Shown here: piece by piece, positions 17,909 to 26,212 of the stretch
Layout of the letters: the number at the start of each line of letters is the position of its first letter
Position numbering within the stretch: the stretch's first letter is position 1
Source: an uncultured Albidovulum sp.
GTDB taxonomy: Bacteria > Pseudomonadota > Alphaproteobacteria > Rhodobacterales > Rhodobacteraceae
Length of the DNA: 64,000 nucleotides
Reading direction: 5' to 3'
NCBI GenBank assembly: GCA_913064775.1
Contig: CAJYAD010000016.1
Span: 1-64,000, forward strand
Made by a program: the position numbers and the translations under genes
Notes under the pieces: generated by a model
What the model was told of the DNA's origin: nothing
Databases searched by the model: none
Seen by the model: only the letters and a program-made list of their open reading frames with translations

Positions 17909-18841
17909 CTAGAAGCCCACCTGATCGCCGCCCTTCAGGCTGAGGATCTCGCGCGCCTCATCCGGCGTCGCGACCTCTTTGCCCAGCCCCTCGATGATCT
18001 TGCGCGCCAGCACCACCTGTTCGGCGTTGGATTTGGCCAGCCGGCCCTTGCCGGCCCAAAGGCTGTCTTCAAGGCCCACGCGGATGTTGCCGCCCATCGC
18101 CGCCGCCTGCGCCGCGATGCGCAGCTGGCTGCCGCCCGCGCCCAGCACCGACCAGCGGAACTGATCGCCGAAGAGGCGATCCGCGGTGCGCTTCATGTGC
18201 ATCACATCCTCGGGGTGGGTGCCGATGCCGCCCAGCAGGCCAAAGACCGACTGCACGAAGAACGGCGGCTTCACCAGCCCGCGGTCGGCGAAATGCGCCA
18301 GATTGTAGAGATGGGCGATGTCGTAGCATTCGAACTCAAACCGCGTGCCGTTGTCGTAGCAGGTCTTCAGAATATACTCTATGTCCTTGAAACTGTTGCG
18401 AAAGACAAGATCGCGGGTGGCCTCCAGATGCGGCTTTTCCCAGTCGAACTTGTATTCCTTGTAGCGGTCCGCGAGGTGGAAGAGGCCAAAGTTGATCGAA
18501 CCCATGTTGAGCGAGGCGACCTCGGGCTTGAACTGGGCCGCGGGGCGCACGCGCTCTTCGACCTTCATGTAGGGGCTGCCGCCGGTGGTGATGTTGATCG
18601 CCGCATTGGTGCCCTGCTTCACCCGCGGCAGGAAGCGGGCGAAGGCCTCGGGGGTCTGGTCGGGCTTGCCGGTTTCGGGGTCGCGGGCGTGCAGATGCAG
18701 GATCGCGGCGCCTGCTTCGGCTGCCGCCAGCGCCTCGGCAGCGATCTGGTCGGGGGTGATCGGCAGATAGGGCGACATCGTCGGCGTGTGGATCGCCCCG
18801 GTGATCGCGCAGGTGATTATGACCTTGTTTTCGTTCGACAT
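17909..18841 (-). CDS. Beta-keto acid cleavage enzyme (BKACE, DUF849 family)
   Basis: A 310-residue TIM-barrel enzyme of the 3-keto-5-aminohexanoate cleavage family, which condenses a beta-keto acid with acetyl-CoA to give acetoacetate and a CoA thioester. The signatures are 'IITCAITGAIHTPTMSPYLP' at the N-terminus, 'LHLHARDPETGKPD' with the zinc-binding His pair, and 'NIRVGLEDSLWAGKGRLAKS'. The substrate within the family (for example dehydrocarnitine or 3-keto-5-aminohexanoate) cannot be read from sequence. It is the last gene of a three-gene operon, 10 bases downstream of the dehydrogenase. The start at 18841 was chosen from the family N-terminus and a GAGGGA ribosome-binding site. Confidence 0.9.
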   Translation of the reverse strand: MSNENKVIITCAITGAIHTPTMSPYLPITPDQIAAEALAAAEAGAAILHLHARDPETGKPDQTPEAFARFLPRVKQGTNAAINITTGGSPYMKVEERVRPAAQFKPEVASLNMGSINFGLFHLADRYKEYKFDWEKPHLEATRDLVFRNSFKDIEYILKTCYDNGTRFEFECYDIAHLYNLAHFADRGLVKPPFFVQSVFGLLGGIGTHPEDVMHMKRTADRLFGDQFRWSVLGAGGSQLRIAAQAAAMGGNIRVGLEDSLWAGKGRLAKSNAEQVVLARKIIEGLGKEVATPDEAREILSLKGGDQVGF

Positions 18842-18851
18842 TTCCCTCTCC

Positions 18852-19799
18852 CTAATCGCCAATCTCTGCGTCCGCACGCCGCTTTTCCGCCATCAGCGCC
18901 ATCAGCCGCCGGTCGCGCCAGATCTGGCGTTCCTGCAACTTGTCGGCTGGCAATTTCTGACGGCGCGCGGCCTCGATATCGTCCATCAGCGGGCCGGACC
19001 ATTCCACCCGGCGCTGCACCTGGGCGAAGATGGTCTTGTAGATCCCCTCATAGCGCGCCGCGTAATCGCGGATGCCGCCCGGGGCGTTCAGATCGATCGT
19101 CTCGAAAGGCCCCATGAAGGCCCAGCGCAGCGCCAGCCCGTCGCGGATGCCGATATCCACGTCCTCGATCGTCGCATAGCCATCGGCGACAAGGCGAAAG
19201 GCCTCTTCCAGCAGCGCACCCTGCAGCCGGTTCATCACGAAACCGTCCAGCTCGCGCTGCATCACGATCGGCGCGTGGCCGGCGCTGACCAGAAAGGCCC
19301 GGGTGCGTTCCACCACCGCCGCGTCGGTCCAGGGCGCGGGCACGACCTCGGCCGCAGGGACCAGATAGGGCGGGTTGATCGGGTGCACGACAAGGCAGCG
19401 ATGCCGCCCGGCCAGTCCTTCGGTGAAGCTGGAGGGCAGCAGCGCCGAGGTCGAACTGGCCAGCACCGCGTCTTCGGGCGCCAACGCGTCGAGCCGGGCG
19501 AAGACCTCGCGCTTCACCTCGACCTTCTCGGGGGTGTTTTCCTGCACATGCGCGGCGCCTGAAAGCGTCGCCTCCAGATCGGCCCGGTGGCTGATCCGGT
19601 CCAAGAGCGCCTCGGGCGCGCTGCCGGCCAGCAGGTCGTTGGCCTCAAGATCGGGCAGCACGCCGGCGATGTAATCCTTGGCCTTGCCGGCTGCCGCCCC
19701 GTCGGCATCCCACAGCACCACCTGATGGCCCGCGCGGGCGAAGCTGATCGCCCAGGCCCGGCCGATGAAGCCCGCTCCGATAATCGCGACTTTGGTCAT
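18852..19799 (-). CDS. 3-hydroxyacid dehydrogenase, CRYL1/carnitine dehydrogenase-like
   Basis: A 315-residue NAD-dependent dehydrogenase of the 3-hydroxyacyl-CoA dehydrogenase superfamily. The Rossmann loop 'GAGFIG' is at residues 8-13. The catalytic region 'LVVHPINPPYLVPAAEVVPA' contains the 'HPxNPP' motif typical of lambda-crystallin/L-gulonate 3-dehydrogenase and carnitine 3-dehydrogenase rather than true CoA enzymes. It would oxidise a free beta-hydroxy acid to the beta-keto acid consumed by the adjacent cleavage enzyme. It starts 6 bases after the stop of the SDR gene. Confidence 0.85.
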   Translation of the reverse strand: MTKVAIIGAGFIGRAWAISFARAGHQVVLWDADGAAAGKAKDYIAGVLPDLEANDLLAGSAPEALLDRISHRADLEATLSGAAHVQENTPEKVEVKREVFARLDALAPEDAVLASSTSALLPSSFTEGLAGRHRCLVVHPINPPYLVPAAEVVPAPWTDAAVVERTRAFLVSAGHAPIVMQRELDGFVMNRLQGALLEEAFRLVADGYATIEDVDIGIRDGLALRWAFMGPFETIDLNAPGGIRDYAARYEGIYKTIFAQVQRRVEWSGPLMDDIEAARRQKLPADKLQERQIWRDRRLMALMAEKRRADAEIGD

Positions 19800-19805
19800 G
19801 TTGCC

Positions 19806-20606
19806 TCACAAGGTTTCCACATTGCCGTCGACGGCCAGCGACTGGCCCGAGATGTTGCGCCCGGCCCGCGACAAAAGGAACGCCACGGTGGTGGCGACGT
19901 CGTGCTGGGTGACCATGTGGCGCAGCGAGATGCGGTTCAGATAGGTCGCCTCCATCTCGGCATAACTCACGCCGGTCTGCGCGGCGCGGTCGCGGATCAC
20001 GCCCTCCATCCGCGGGCCTTCGACGATGCCGGGCAGGATCGCGTTGACGCGGATGTTGGCGGGGCCCAGCTCTTTCGCGAGGCTCTGGGTCAGGCCGATC
20101 ACCCCGAATTTCGCCGCCGAATAGGGGGTGCGGTAGGCATAGCCATGCTTGCCGGCGGCCGAGGACATGCTGACGATCGACCCGCCGCCCGCGGCCTTCA
20201 GCATCGGCACGGCGCGGCGCGCGCAGAGGAACTGACCGGTCAGCCCGATGTCGATGCAGCGGCGCCATGCGGCGGGGTCGAGATCCTCGACTGCCCCGGT
20301 AGGCCCGGCGATGCCCGCGTTGTTGATCAGCGCATCCAGCCCGCCCAGCGCCTTGTCCACGGCCGCGAACATCGCATCCACCTCGGCCTCGTCCGAGACA
20401 TCGGCGCGCACCGCAGTGGCCTGCGGATGGGCCTTGCGAAAGGCGTCAAGCGCCGCATCGTCCACATCGCAGATCACCAGCCGCGCGCCATGCGCCAGCA
20501 GTTCCTCGGCGATCGCAAGGCCGATGCCGCCCGCGCCCGCCGTGACCAGAACCCGCAGGCCCGCAAGGCCCGCATTCAGATCCCCGGTGATGGGTCTGTC
20601 GTTCAT
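19806..20606 (-). CDS. Short-chain dehydrogenase/reductase
   Basis: A 266-residue classical SDR. The cofactor loop 'TAGAGGIG' is at residues 22-29, 'NNAG' at 95-98, and the catalytic Ser near 148 with Tyr162 and Lys166 ('YSAAK'). The ATG at 20606 has an excellent GGAGGAGG ribosome-binding site. It is the first gene of the operon with the CRYL1-like dehydrogenase and the beta-keto acid cleavage enzyme, so it probably acts on a related hydroxy or keto acid intermediate. Its substrate is unknown. Confidence 0.88.
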   Translation of the reverse strand: MNDRPITGDLNAGLAGLRVLVTAGAGGIGLAIAEELLAHGARLVICDVDDAALDAFRKAHPQATAVRADVSDEAEVDAMFAAVDKALGGLDALINNAGIAGPTGAVEDLDPAAWRRCIDIGLTGQFLCARRAVPMLKAAGGGSIVSMSSAAGKHGYAYRTPYSAAKFGVIGLTQSLAKELGPANIRVNAILPGIVEGPRMEGVIRDRAAQTGVSYAEMEATYLNRISLRHMVTQHDVATTVAFLLSRAGRNISGQSLAVDGNVETL

Positions 20607-20813
20607 CCCGATCCTCCTCCCCGGCCGCAGCGGCAAGAGTGGCACCCTATGCGGCGACGATCTTGCGCCCCTCCCCCGGCCGCAATATCCCAGCCGCTAC
20701 AAGAGCACATCATCGCGCCCGGAACACAAGCCCCCGGACCCGCCCGCCGCGTCTTGAATGCGCCGCCACGCGCCCCAGATCGGAACCATCCGACCGATGC
20801 CGAAAGGACCGAC

Positions 20814-21392
20814 ATGACCGCCCCGAACCAAGCCGCGCTCGATTTCCTGCTGACCCGCCGCTCGCGACCGATCCAGACGCTGAAGGCCCCGGCGCCGGAC
20901 CGCGACGCGCTGGCGCCGATCCTGACCGCCGCGCTGCGCAGCCCCGACCACGGCAAGATAGAGCCTTGGCGGCTGATGGTCCTGCAGGGCGCGGCGCTGA
21001 CCCGGCTGTCGAAATTGGCCGAAACCCGCGGCCAGGCGCTGGGACTGGAGGCCGAGAAGATCGCCAAGGGCGTCGACATGTTCGCCGAGACGCCGCTGTG
21101 CATCGCGGTGATCGCTTCGCCCGAGCCGTCCGACAAGGTGCCCGAGATCGAGCAGATCCTGTCGGCTGGCGCGGTCTGCACGGCGCTTCTGAACGCGGCG
21201 CTGGCCTCGGGCTGGGGGGCGAACTGGCTGACCCGCTGGGTCAGTCACGACCGCGCCTTCGTCGATCAGGGGCTGGGCCTTGCGCCGCATGAATTCGTCG
21301 CGGGCTTCATCCATATCGGCACCGAATCCGCCATCCCGCCCGAGCGCCCGCGCCCCGATCCCGCGCGCAAGGTCGCCTGGGTCAACGAATGA
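20814..21392 (+). CDS. Nitroreductase family protein (YdjA-like)
   Basis: A 192-residue FMN-dependent nitroreductase-fold enzyme. The segments 'LLTRRSRPIQTLKAPAPD', 'AALRSPDHGKIEPWRLMVLQ' and 'AALASGWGANWLTRW' match the short YdjA-type group. The physiological substrate is unknown. The ATG at 20814 gives the family N-terminus; the much longer open frame upstream is antisense to the SDR gene. Its stop overlaps the next start (ATGA). Confidence 0.88.
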   Translation: MTAPNQAALDFLLTRRSRPIQTLKAPAPDRDALAPILTAALRSPDHGKIEPWRLMVLQGAALTRLSKLAETRGQALGLEAEKIAKGVDMFAETPLCIAVIASPEPSDKVPEIEQILSAGAVCTALLNAALASGWGANWLTRWVSHDRAFVDQGLGLAPHEFVAGFIHIGTESAIPPERPRPDPARKVAWVNE

Positions 21393-22096
21393 TCCTGGGC
21401 GATTTCCTGCGCGCGCTGGGCCAGATCGGCGATCCGCGTTTCCGCCGGGTGCTGTGGCTAGGCCTGGGGCTGACGCTGGCGCTGCTGGTCGCGATCTATG
21501 CCGCGACCCTGGGGCTGATCGCGATCTTCACGCCGGACGCGCTGACCCTGCCCTGGGTGGGGTGGAGCATACCGCTGCATCTGGCCCTGAACATGGGCGC
21601 CGGGCTGGTGATGCTGGCGGCCTCGGCCTTTTTGATGGTGCCGGTGGCGGGGGCGTTTTCGGGGCTGTTCCTGGATCAGGTGGCCGCAGCGGTGGAGGCG
21701 CGCCATTACCCCGCCCTGCCGCCCCCGCCGCCGCTGTCCTGGTCCGAGATGCTGGCCGATGGCTTTGCCTTCTTCGCGCTGACGGCGGTGGCGAACCTTC
21801 TGGCGCTGGCTTTGGGGCTGTTCGCCGGGCCGCTGGCACCGGTACTGTTTCTGGCGGTGAACGGCTTCGTGCTGGGTCAGGGGTTCTTTCAGCTGGCCGC
21901 GATGCGGCGGCTGGGGCGCCGGGGCGCGGCCGCGCTGCGGCGGCGTCACCTGGCGCAGATCTGGCTGGCCGGGGTGCTGATGGCGCTGCCGCTGTGGGTG
22001 CCGATCGTGAACCTGCTGGTGCCGATTCTGGGCGCGGCCACCTTCACCCACATGTTCCACCGCCTCAGCGGCCTGCGCCCGGCCCGAAGCGGCTGA
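21389..22096 (+). CDS. EI24 domain (CysZ-like) membrane protein
   Basis: A 235-residue integral membrane protein with about five to six hydrophobic segments, of the EI24/CysZ superfamily ('AGAFSGLFLDQVAAAVEARHY' region, 'LNMGAGLVMLAASAFLMVPV'). CysZ relatives are linked to sulfate import, but no sulfur genes are adjacent and the function here is unknown. It starts inside the nitroreductase stop codon (ATGA overlap). Its 3' end overlaps the 3' end of the convergent DUF1467 gene by 32 bases. Confidence 0.8.
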   Translation: MILGDFLRALGQIGDPRFRRVLWLGLGLTLALLVAIYAATLGLIAIFTPDALTLPWVGWSIPLHLALNMGAGLVMLAASAFLMVPVAGAFSGLFLDQVAAAVEARHYPALPPPPPLSWSEMLADGFAFFALTAVANLLALALGLFAGPLAPVLFLAVNGFVLGQGFFQLAAMRRLGRRGAAALRRRHLAQIWLAGVLMALPLWVPIVNLLVPILGAATFTHMFHRLSGLRPARSG

Positions 22097-22346
22097 CGAT
22101 ATCGAGATCGTCCAGCGTCACTACGCCGGAGGTGATCACCCAGGCCACCGCCGCCCAGACCACCACCGCAACCAGCGTGGTGATGCGCAGCTTCTTCTTC
22201 ATGTCGAAATTCCGGGGCGCCGAGGCCGGCGTGCCGGGCACGATCTCGCCCGCGTCGTCCTGGGTGTGGGGGCGGATCTGCACGGCGACCAGGAAGACCA
22301 CCACCCAGATCAGCACGAAAACCAGAACCCCCGAGCCCACGTCCAT
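22065..22346 (-). CDS. DUF1467 family membrane protein
   Basis: A 93-residue protein with two membrane segments (near residues 5-22 and 60-80) joined by a polar loop containing 'PRNFDMKKKLRITT'. DUF1467 proteins are frequent in alphaproteobacteria next to the methylmalonyl-CoA epimerase gene; the function is unknown. The ATG overlaps the mce stop (ATGA), so it is co-translated with mce. Its last 10 codons overlap the EI24 gene on the other strand. Confidence 0.85.
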   Translation of the reverse strand: MDVGSGVLVFVLIWVVVFLVAVQIRPHTQDDAGEIVPGTPASAPRNFDMKKKLRITTLVAVVVWAAVAWVITSGVVTLDDLDIVSRFGPGAGR

Positions 22347-22750
22347 CAGAGCTGTTCCAGTTCGATCAGGCAGCCGTTGAAATCCTTGGGGTGCAGGAAC
22401 AGCACCGGCTTGCCATGGGCGCCGATCTTCGGCTCGGCGCTGCCCAGAACGCGCGCGCCCTCGGCCTGCAGGCGGTCGCGGGCCGCCAGGATATCTTCGA
22501 CCTCGAAGCACATGTGATGTATCCCGCCCCAGGGGTTCTTTTCCAGAAAGCCCGTGATCGGGGAATTTTCGCCCAGCGGATGCAGCAATTCTATCTTGGT
22601 GTTGGGCAGTTCGATGAACACCACCGTCACGCCATGGTCGGGTTCGCCCTGCGGTTCGCCGACCTTGGCGCCCAGCGTGTCGCGGTACTGAGCGCTGGCG
22701 GCGGCAAGGTCCGGCACGGCGATGGCAACATGGTTGAGACGGCCGATCAT
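22346..22750 (-). CDS. mce: Methylmalonyl-CoA epimerase
   Basis: A 134-residue glyoxalase-fold enzyme that interconverts the epimers of methylmalonyl-CoA in propionyl-CoA assimilation. The metal-binding His7 is in 'LNHVAIAVPDL', and 'GGIHHMCFEVEDI' and 'LHPKDFNGCLIELEQL' are the expected conserved segments, the last giving the Glu ligand. The length is normal. It forms an operon with DUF1467. Confidence 0.95.
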   Translation of the reverse strand: MIGRLNHVAIAVPDLAAASAQYRDTLGAKVGEPQGEPDHGVTVVFIELPNTKIELLHPLGENSPITGFLEKNPWGGIHHMCFEVEDILAARDRLQAEGARVLGSAEPKIGAHGKPVLFLHPKDFNGCLIELEQL

Positions 22751-22918
22751 GGGCTTCTCCTGACACTGGATCGACGCGGTTATCCCCCAGCCCCGCCCCC
22801 CGGCGCAAGGGCTTTGGGCGGCGTCGTTTACCGATGGTTAGGGTAAATCGGGCTTTCATGCGACTCGCGGGGTGGCGTACCGACCCCGCCGCCAACCCCG
22901 CCGGCACAGGAGGTCATC

Positions 22919-23677
22919 ATGCCAGAAGTCAGACTTGAACGTTCATCCGCGCCCACACCTGAACGGCCGCTACAGGGCTTGACGGTCCTGCTTGTCGAAG
23001 ACAGCCGCTTTGCCTCGGAGGCGCTGCGCCTGATGTGCCTGCGCTCGGGCGCACGCCTGCGTCGCGCCGATTGCCTGGCCGCGGCCTGGCGGCATCTGCG
23101 CACCTATCGCCCGGATGCGCTGATCGTCGACCTGGGGCTGCCGGACGGTCCGGGGACCGGACTGATCGCAAGCCTCGTGGACGGCCCGCTGCGTCCCGCG
23201 GTGGTGCTGGCGATCAGCGGCGAAGCCGGGCGCGGCCCTGCGGCGCTGGAGGCCGGCGCGGACGGTTTCGTCGAAAAACCGTTGCAATCGCTCGCCGCCT
23301 TCCAATCGCTGATCCTGCGCCATCTTCCGGAGGGGCAGCGCGCCGGGGTGCCGATCGCAGTGCCGGTCACCGATGCGGTGATCGAGCCGGATCCGATCGC
23401 GCTGCGCGACGATCTGCAATTTGCGGCCGAGATGCTGGCGCAGGAACCGGACGGCCCGACGCGGGCCTATCTGGCGAATTTCCTGGGCGGCATCGCGCGC
23501 ACCGCCCACGATCCGGCGCTGGCGCGCGCCGTCGAAGGGATCGAGGAGAAGGGGCGCGGCTACGATTCCGGCCTTGGCACCGAGCCGCTGGAGCGGCTGT
23601 CGCGGCTGGTGCGGCGGAAGCTGAACCGAGCGGCGAAGGGACCGCTGGGCACCGATGCGGAAAGCCGGGTTGCATAA
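22919..23677 (+). CDS. Response regulator with uncharacterised C-terminal domain
   Basis: A 252-residue protein. Residues about 22-140 are a receiver domain: acidic pair Glu27/Asp28, phospho-acceptor Asp71 in 'IVDLGLPDGPG', and the conserved Lys in 'FVEKP'. The remaining 110 residues are helical ('DDLQFAAEMLAQEPDG') and could be a histidine-phosphotransfer-like or dimerisation segment; no DNA-binding motif is evident. No kinase gene is adjacent. Upstream, TTTACC (22827-22832) and GGTAAA (22842-22847) form an inverted repeat. Confidence 0.8.
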   Translation: MPEVRLERSSAPTPERPLQGLTVLLVEDSRFASEALRLMCLRSGARLRRADCLAAAWRHLRTYRPDALIVDLGLPDGPGTGLIASLVDGPLRPAVVLAISGEAGRGPAALEAGADGFVEKPLQSLAAFQSLILRHLPEGQRAGVPIAVPVTDAVIEPDPIALRDDLQFAAEMLAQEPDGPTRAYLANFLGGIARTAHDPALARAVEGIEEKGRGYDSGLGTEPLERLSRLVRRKLNRAAKGPLGTDAESRVA

Positions 23678-23728
23678 GGGGCGCTTCGCGCGCCTTCGGC
23701 GAGGATATTTGGACCAGAAAGAAGGCGG
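23678..23728. repeat. Dispersed inverted-repeat element, copy 4 (left half)
   Basis: The segment contains 'GGCGAGGATATTTGGACCAG' followed by AAAGAA, a close match to copy 3 and the reverse complement of copy 2. It is preceded by a small GCGCTTCGCGCGC palindrome and lies between the convergent response regulator and L,D-transpeptidase genes. Confidence 0.65.
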
Positions 23729-23742
23729 GAACGACGGGAAGT

Positions 23743-24243
23743 TCAATCTCTGACGACAAGCGGCGTGCCGGGCGGAAGGCTGCGCGCCAGCCAAAGCAGG
23801 TCCTGCGGCGCGAAGGCCACGCAGCCCGCCGTCGGGTGACGCGGCTTGCGCCAACGGTGGACGAAGATGGCCGAACCACGGCCGGGCGTGGCACGAGGGT
23901 GGTTCCAGTCGGTCACGAAGACCAGATCGTACAGCGGATCGGGACGGCGCAGCGATTCGTGGCTGTAGGGATGCGGCGCGCGGACCAGGTGGTTGTAGGC
24001 GGGGTCGGCGGGGTCGTCCGACCACAGATCAAACGGTCCGATCGGTCGGGCCCAGCCGGGCAGGGCGCTGGCGGCGATCCGGTCGGGGCGGAACATCAGG
24101 CCCAGGATCATGTGCGTGCCGATCGGCGTGGCGCCGTCGCCTTCGCGCTTGCTGCGGGTCAGCCCGCCACGGCCGATCGCGCAGGGCAGCCTGCGACCCC
24201 GATAGCGCGCCCCCCAACGGGTAACGGTCAGCGCGTCCGTCAC
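23743..24243 (-). CDS. L,D-transpeptidase (YkuD-like) family protein
   Basis: A 166-residue protein ending in the catalytic signature 'HRWRKPRHPTAGCVAF' (His, then Ser/Thr-x-Gly-Cys), which in YkuD enzymes makes 3-3 peptidoglycan cross-links or attaches lipoproteins. Unlike classical family members it lacks a visible signal peptide. The start is a GTG at 24243 overlapping the ribA stop (GTGA), so it is translationally coupled to ribA; the metabolic link is unclear. Confidence 0.82.
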   Translation of the reverse strand: MTDALTVTRWGARYRGRRLPCAIGRGGLTRSKREGDGATPIGTHMILGLMFRPDRIAASALPGWARPIGPFDLWSDDPADPAYNHLVRAPHPYSHESLRRPDPLYDLVFVTDWNHPRATPGRGSAIFVHRWRKPRHPTAGCVAFAPQDLLWLARSLPPGTPLVVRD

Positions 24244-25331
24244 AGCAGGTGCCCCGATTTTTCCGCCTTGGTGGCCAGATAGGCGGCATTCTCGGGCGTC
24301 TGGCCGACCTTGAGCGGCACGCGTTCGGCCACCTCGATCCCCATCTGCCCCATCATCCGCACCTTGCGCGGGTTGTTGGTCATCAACCGGATTTGGCCCA
24401 CCCCCATCTCGGCCAGGATGCCGGCGCCGATGCGGAAATCGCGCTCATCATCCTCGAATCCCAGGCGGTGGTTGGCCTCGACCGTGTCGAAGCCCTGATC
24501 CTGCAGCGAATAGGCCCGCATCTTGTTGGCCAGGCCAATCCCCCGCCCCTCTTGGTTGAGATAAAGCAGGATGCCCGCGCCTTCGCTCCCCATCTGGGCC
24601 AGCGCGGCGCGCAGCTGTGGCCCGCAATCGCATTTCAGACTGCCCAGCACATCGCCGGTGAAACAGGCCGAATGCAGCCGGACCAGCACCGGATGGGCGC
24701 GGTCGGGGCGGCCGATCTCGATCGCGTAATGTTCCTCTCCGCCGTCGTCGGGGCGGAAGATATGGACCCGACCCGCGGCCGAGGCCTGCATCGGCAGCCG
24801 GGCCGAAACCACGGGATGCAGCGGCGAGGCGCGGAAAAGCTCGGCCTCGGCCGCTTCCAGCGCGATCAGGGTCAGCCCGTCCCGGGCGGCCAGCGCGGCG
24901 CCATCCGCCACCGGCAGAACCACCGCCGCGGGCAGCAGATGGGCCGATTTCACCAGCGTCAGCGCCGCGCGGTGCAGATCGGCGGCACCCTCGCGCCGGG
25001 TGATCAGCGGCCCCTTCATTGGCGCCTTCAGATCATCCGCCGGATCGGCCACCGCCCGGATCCAGCCAAGCCCCACGTCGGGCGGCACCACGATCCGCGC
25101 CAGATCGCCGTCATAGGCGCGCGCCTTCAGCGTCTCGGCCCGCCATTGGGTAACGGCAAGAACCAGCTCCTCGCCCATGATCCGCAAATGCGCCAGGCGC
25201 CCCGCGTCCAGCGTCTCGGCGGCGACCGCGACCGCGGCGCGGCCCGCGTGGCTTAGCACGACAGGAACGCCCAGGCGCAGGTCCGCCCGGGCGCGGGCCA
25301 ACTGCTCGACAATGGTGGGACGCAGGCTCAT
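24240..25331 (-). CDS. ribA: GTP cyclohydrolase II with N-terminal extension
   Basis: A 363-residue riboflavin-pathway enzyme that opens GTP to the diaminopyrimidine precursor. The C-terminal ~200 residues hold the zinc-binding 'SACFTGDVLGSLKCDCG' motif, 'NQEGRGIGL' and 'DTVEANHRLGF'. The N-terminal ~150 residues are an extra domain found in alphaproteobacterial RibA of this type, positioned like the dihydroxybutanone-phosphate synthase domain of RibBA but without its obvious signature. No FMN riboswitch is evident upstream. It is followed by the overlapping L,D-transpeptidase gene. Confidence 0.93.
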   Translation of the reverse strand: MSLRPTIVEQLARARADLRLGVPVVLSHAGRAAVAVAAETLDAGRLAHLRIMGEELVLAVTQWRAETLKARAYDGDLARIVVPPDVGLGWIRAVADPADDLKAPMKGPLITRREGAADLHRAALTLVKSAHLLPAAVVLPVADGAALAARDGLTLIALEAAEAELFRASPLHPVVSARLPMQASAAGRVHIFRPDDGGEEHYAIEIGRPDRAHPVLVRLHSACFTGDVLGSLKCDCGPQLRAALAQMGSEGAGILLYLNQEGRGIGLANKMRAYSLQDQGFDTVEANHRLGFEDDERDFRIGAGILAEMGVGQIRLMTNNPRKVRMMGQMGIEVAERVPLKVGQTPENAAYLATKAEKSGHLL

Positions 25332-25490
25332 TTCAGGTTCCGAATGCGGGTTGTAACCTTATCTAGGCCGCCCGGTTCGAAATTGAAACATTTGCCGTGA
25401 AAGCGACACGTCCGCGTGAACCTTGGCCGGGGGAACTTGTCGCGGCGCCTGGGCTCACGCATCTGTTCAGCAACCAAGGAGGATAGGCCG

Positions 25491-26177
25491 ATGGGAAACC
25501 TCAAGAAAATCCTGCTCGTCGACGATGACGACGATCTGCGTGAAGCGCTCAGCGAACAATTGGTGATGACCGAGGATTTCGACGTCTTCGAGGCGGCGAA
25601 CGGTCATGACGCGACCGATCAGGTCAAGGCCGGTCACTACGATCTTGTCATCCTCGACGTCGGCCTGCCGGACACCGACGGGCGCGAGCTGTGCCGCCGG
25701 ATGCGCAAGCAGGGGGTGAAATGCCCGGTCCTGATGCTGACCGGCCACGACACCGATGCCGACACCATCCTGGGCCTCGACGCGGGCGCCAATGATTACG
25801 TCGCCAAGCCGTTCAAGTTTCCGGTCCTTCTGGCCCGTATTCGCGCCCAGCTGCGTCAGCATGAGCAGTCCGAAGACGCCGTCTTCCAGCTGGGGCCGTA
25901 TACGTTCCGTCCGGCACAGAAGATGCTGGTCGACGAGAAGGACAAGAAGATCCGCCTGACCGAGAAAGAGACCAACATCCTCAAGTTCCTCTATCGCGCC
26001 ACCGAAGGCGTGGTGCCGCGCGACGTGTTGCTGCACGAGGTCTGGGGCTACAATGCCGGCGTCACCACCCACACGCTGGAAACCCACATCTACCGCCTGC
26101 GCCAGAAGATTGAGCCCGATCCTTCGAATGCGCGGCTTCTGGTGACCGAATCCGGCGGATATCGGCTGGTCGCCTGA
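25491..26177 (+). CDS. OmpR-family response regulator, CenR-like
   Basis: A 228-residue DNA-binding response regulator. The receiver domain (residues about 6-120) has the acidic cluster 'DDDDD' at 11-15, phospho-acceptor Asp56 in 'VILDVGLPDTDG', and Lys in 'YVAKPFKFP'. The winged-helix output domain (about 130-225) ends 'LVTESGGYRLVA'. It has no adjacent kinase and its sequence style resembles the orphan CenR cell-envelope regulator of alphaproteobacteria, which is an inference by resemblance. AAGGAGG precedes the ATG at 25491. A small RNA candidate lies just downstream. Confidence 0.9.
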   Translation: MGNLKKILLVDDDDDLREALSEQLVMTEDFDVFEAANGHDATDQVKAGHYDLVILDVGLPDTDGRELCRRMRKQGVKCPVLMLTGHDTDADTILGLDAGANDYVAKPFKFPVLLARIRAQLRQHEQSEDAVFQLGPYTFRPAQKMLVDEKDKKIRLTEKETNILKFLYRATEGVVPRDVLLHEVWGYNAGVTTHTLETHIYRLRQKIEPDPSNARLLVTESGGYRLVA

Positions 26178-26212
26178 ACTGCCCTATTCCTGCCAGAATT
26201 GGGGACTATATT

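Noticed and set aside
19587..20813. Upstream extension of the nitroreductase frame by about 400 codons
   Set aside because: This part is antisense to the SDR and dehydrogenase genes; the nitroreductase fold starts at 20814.
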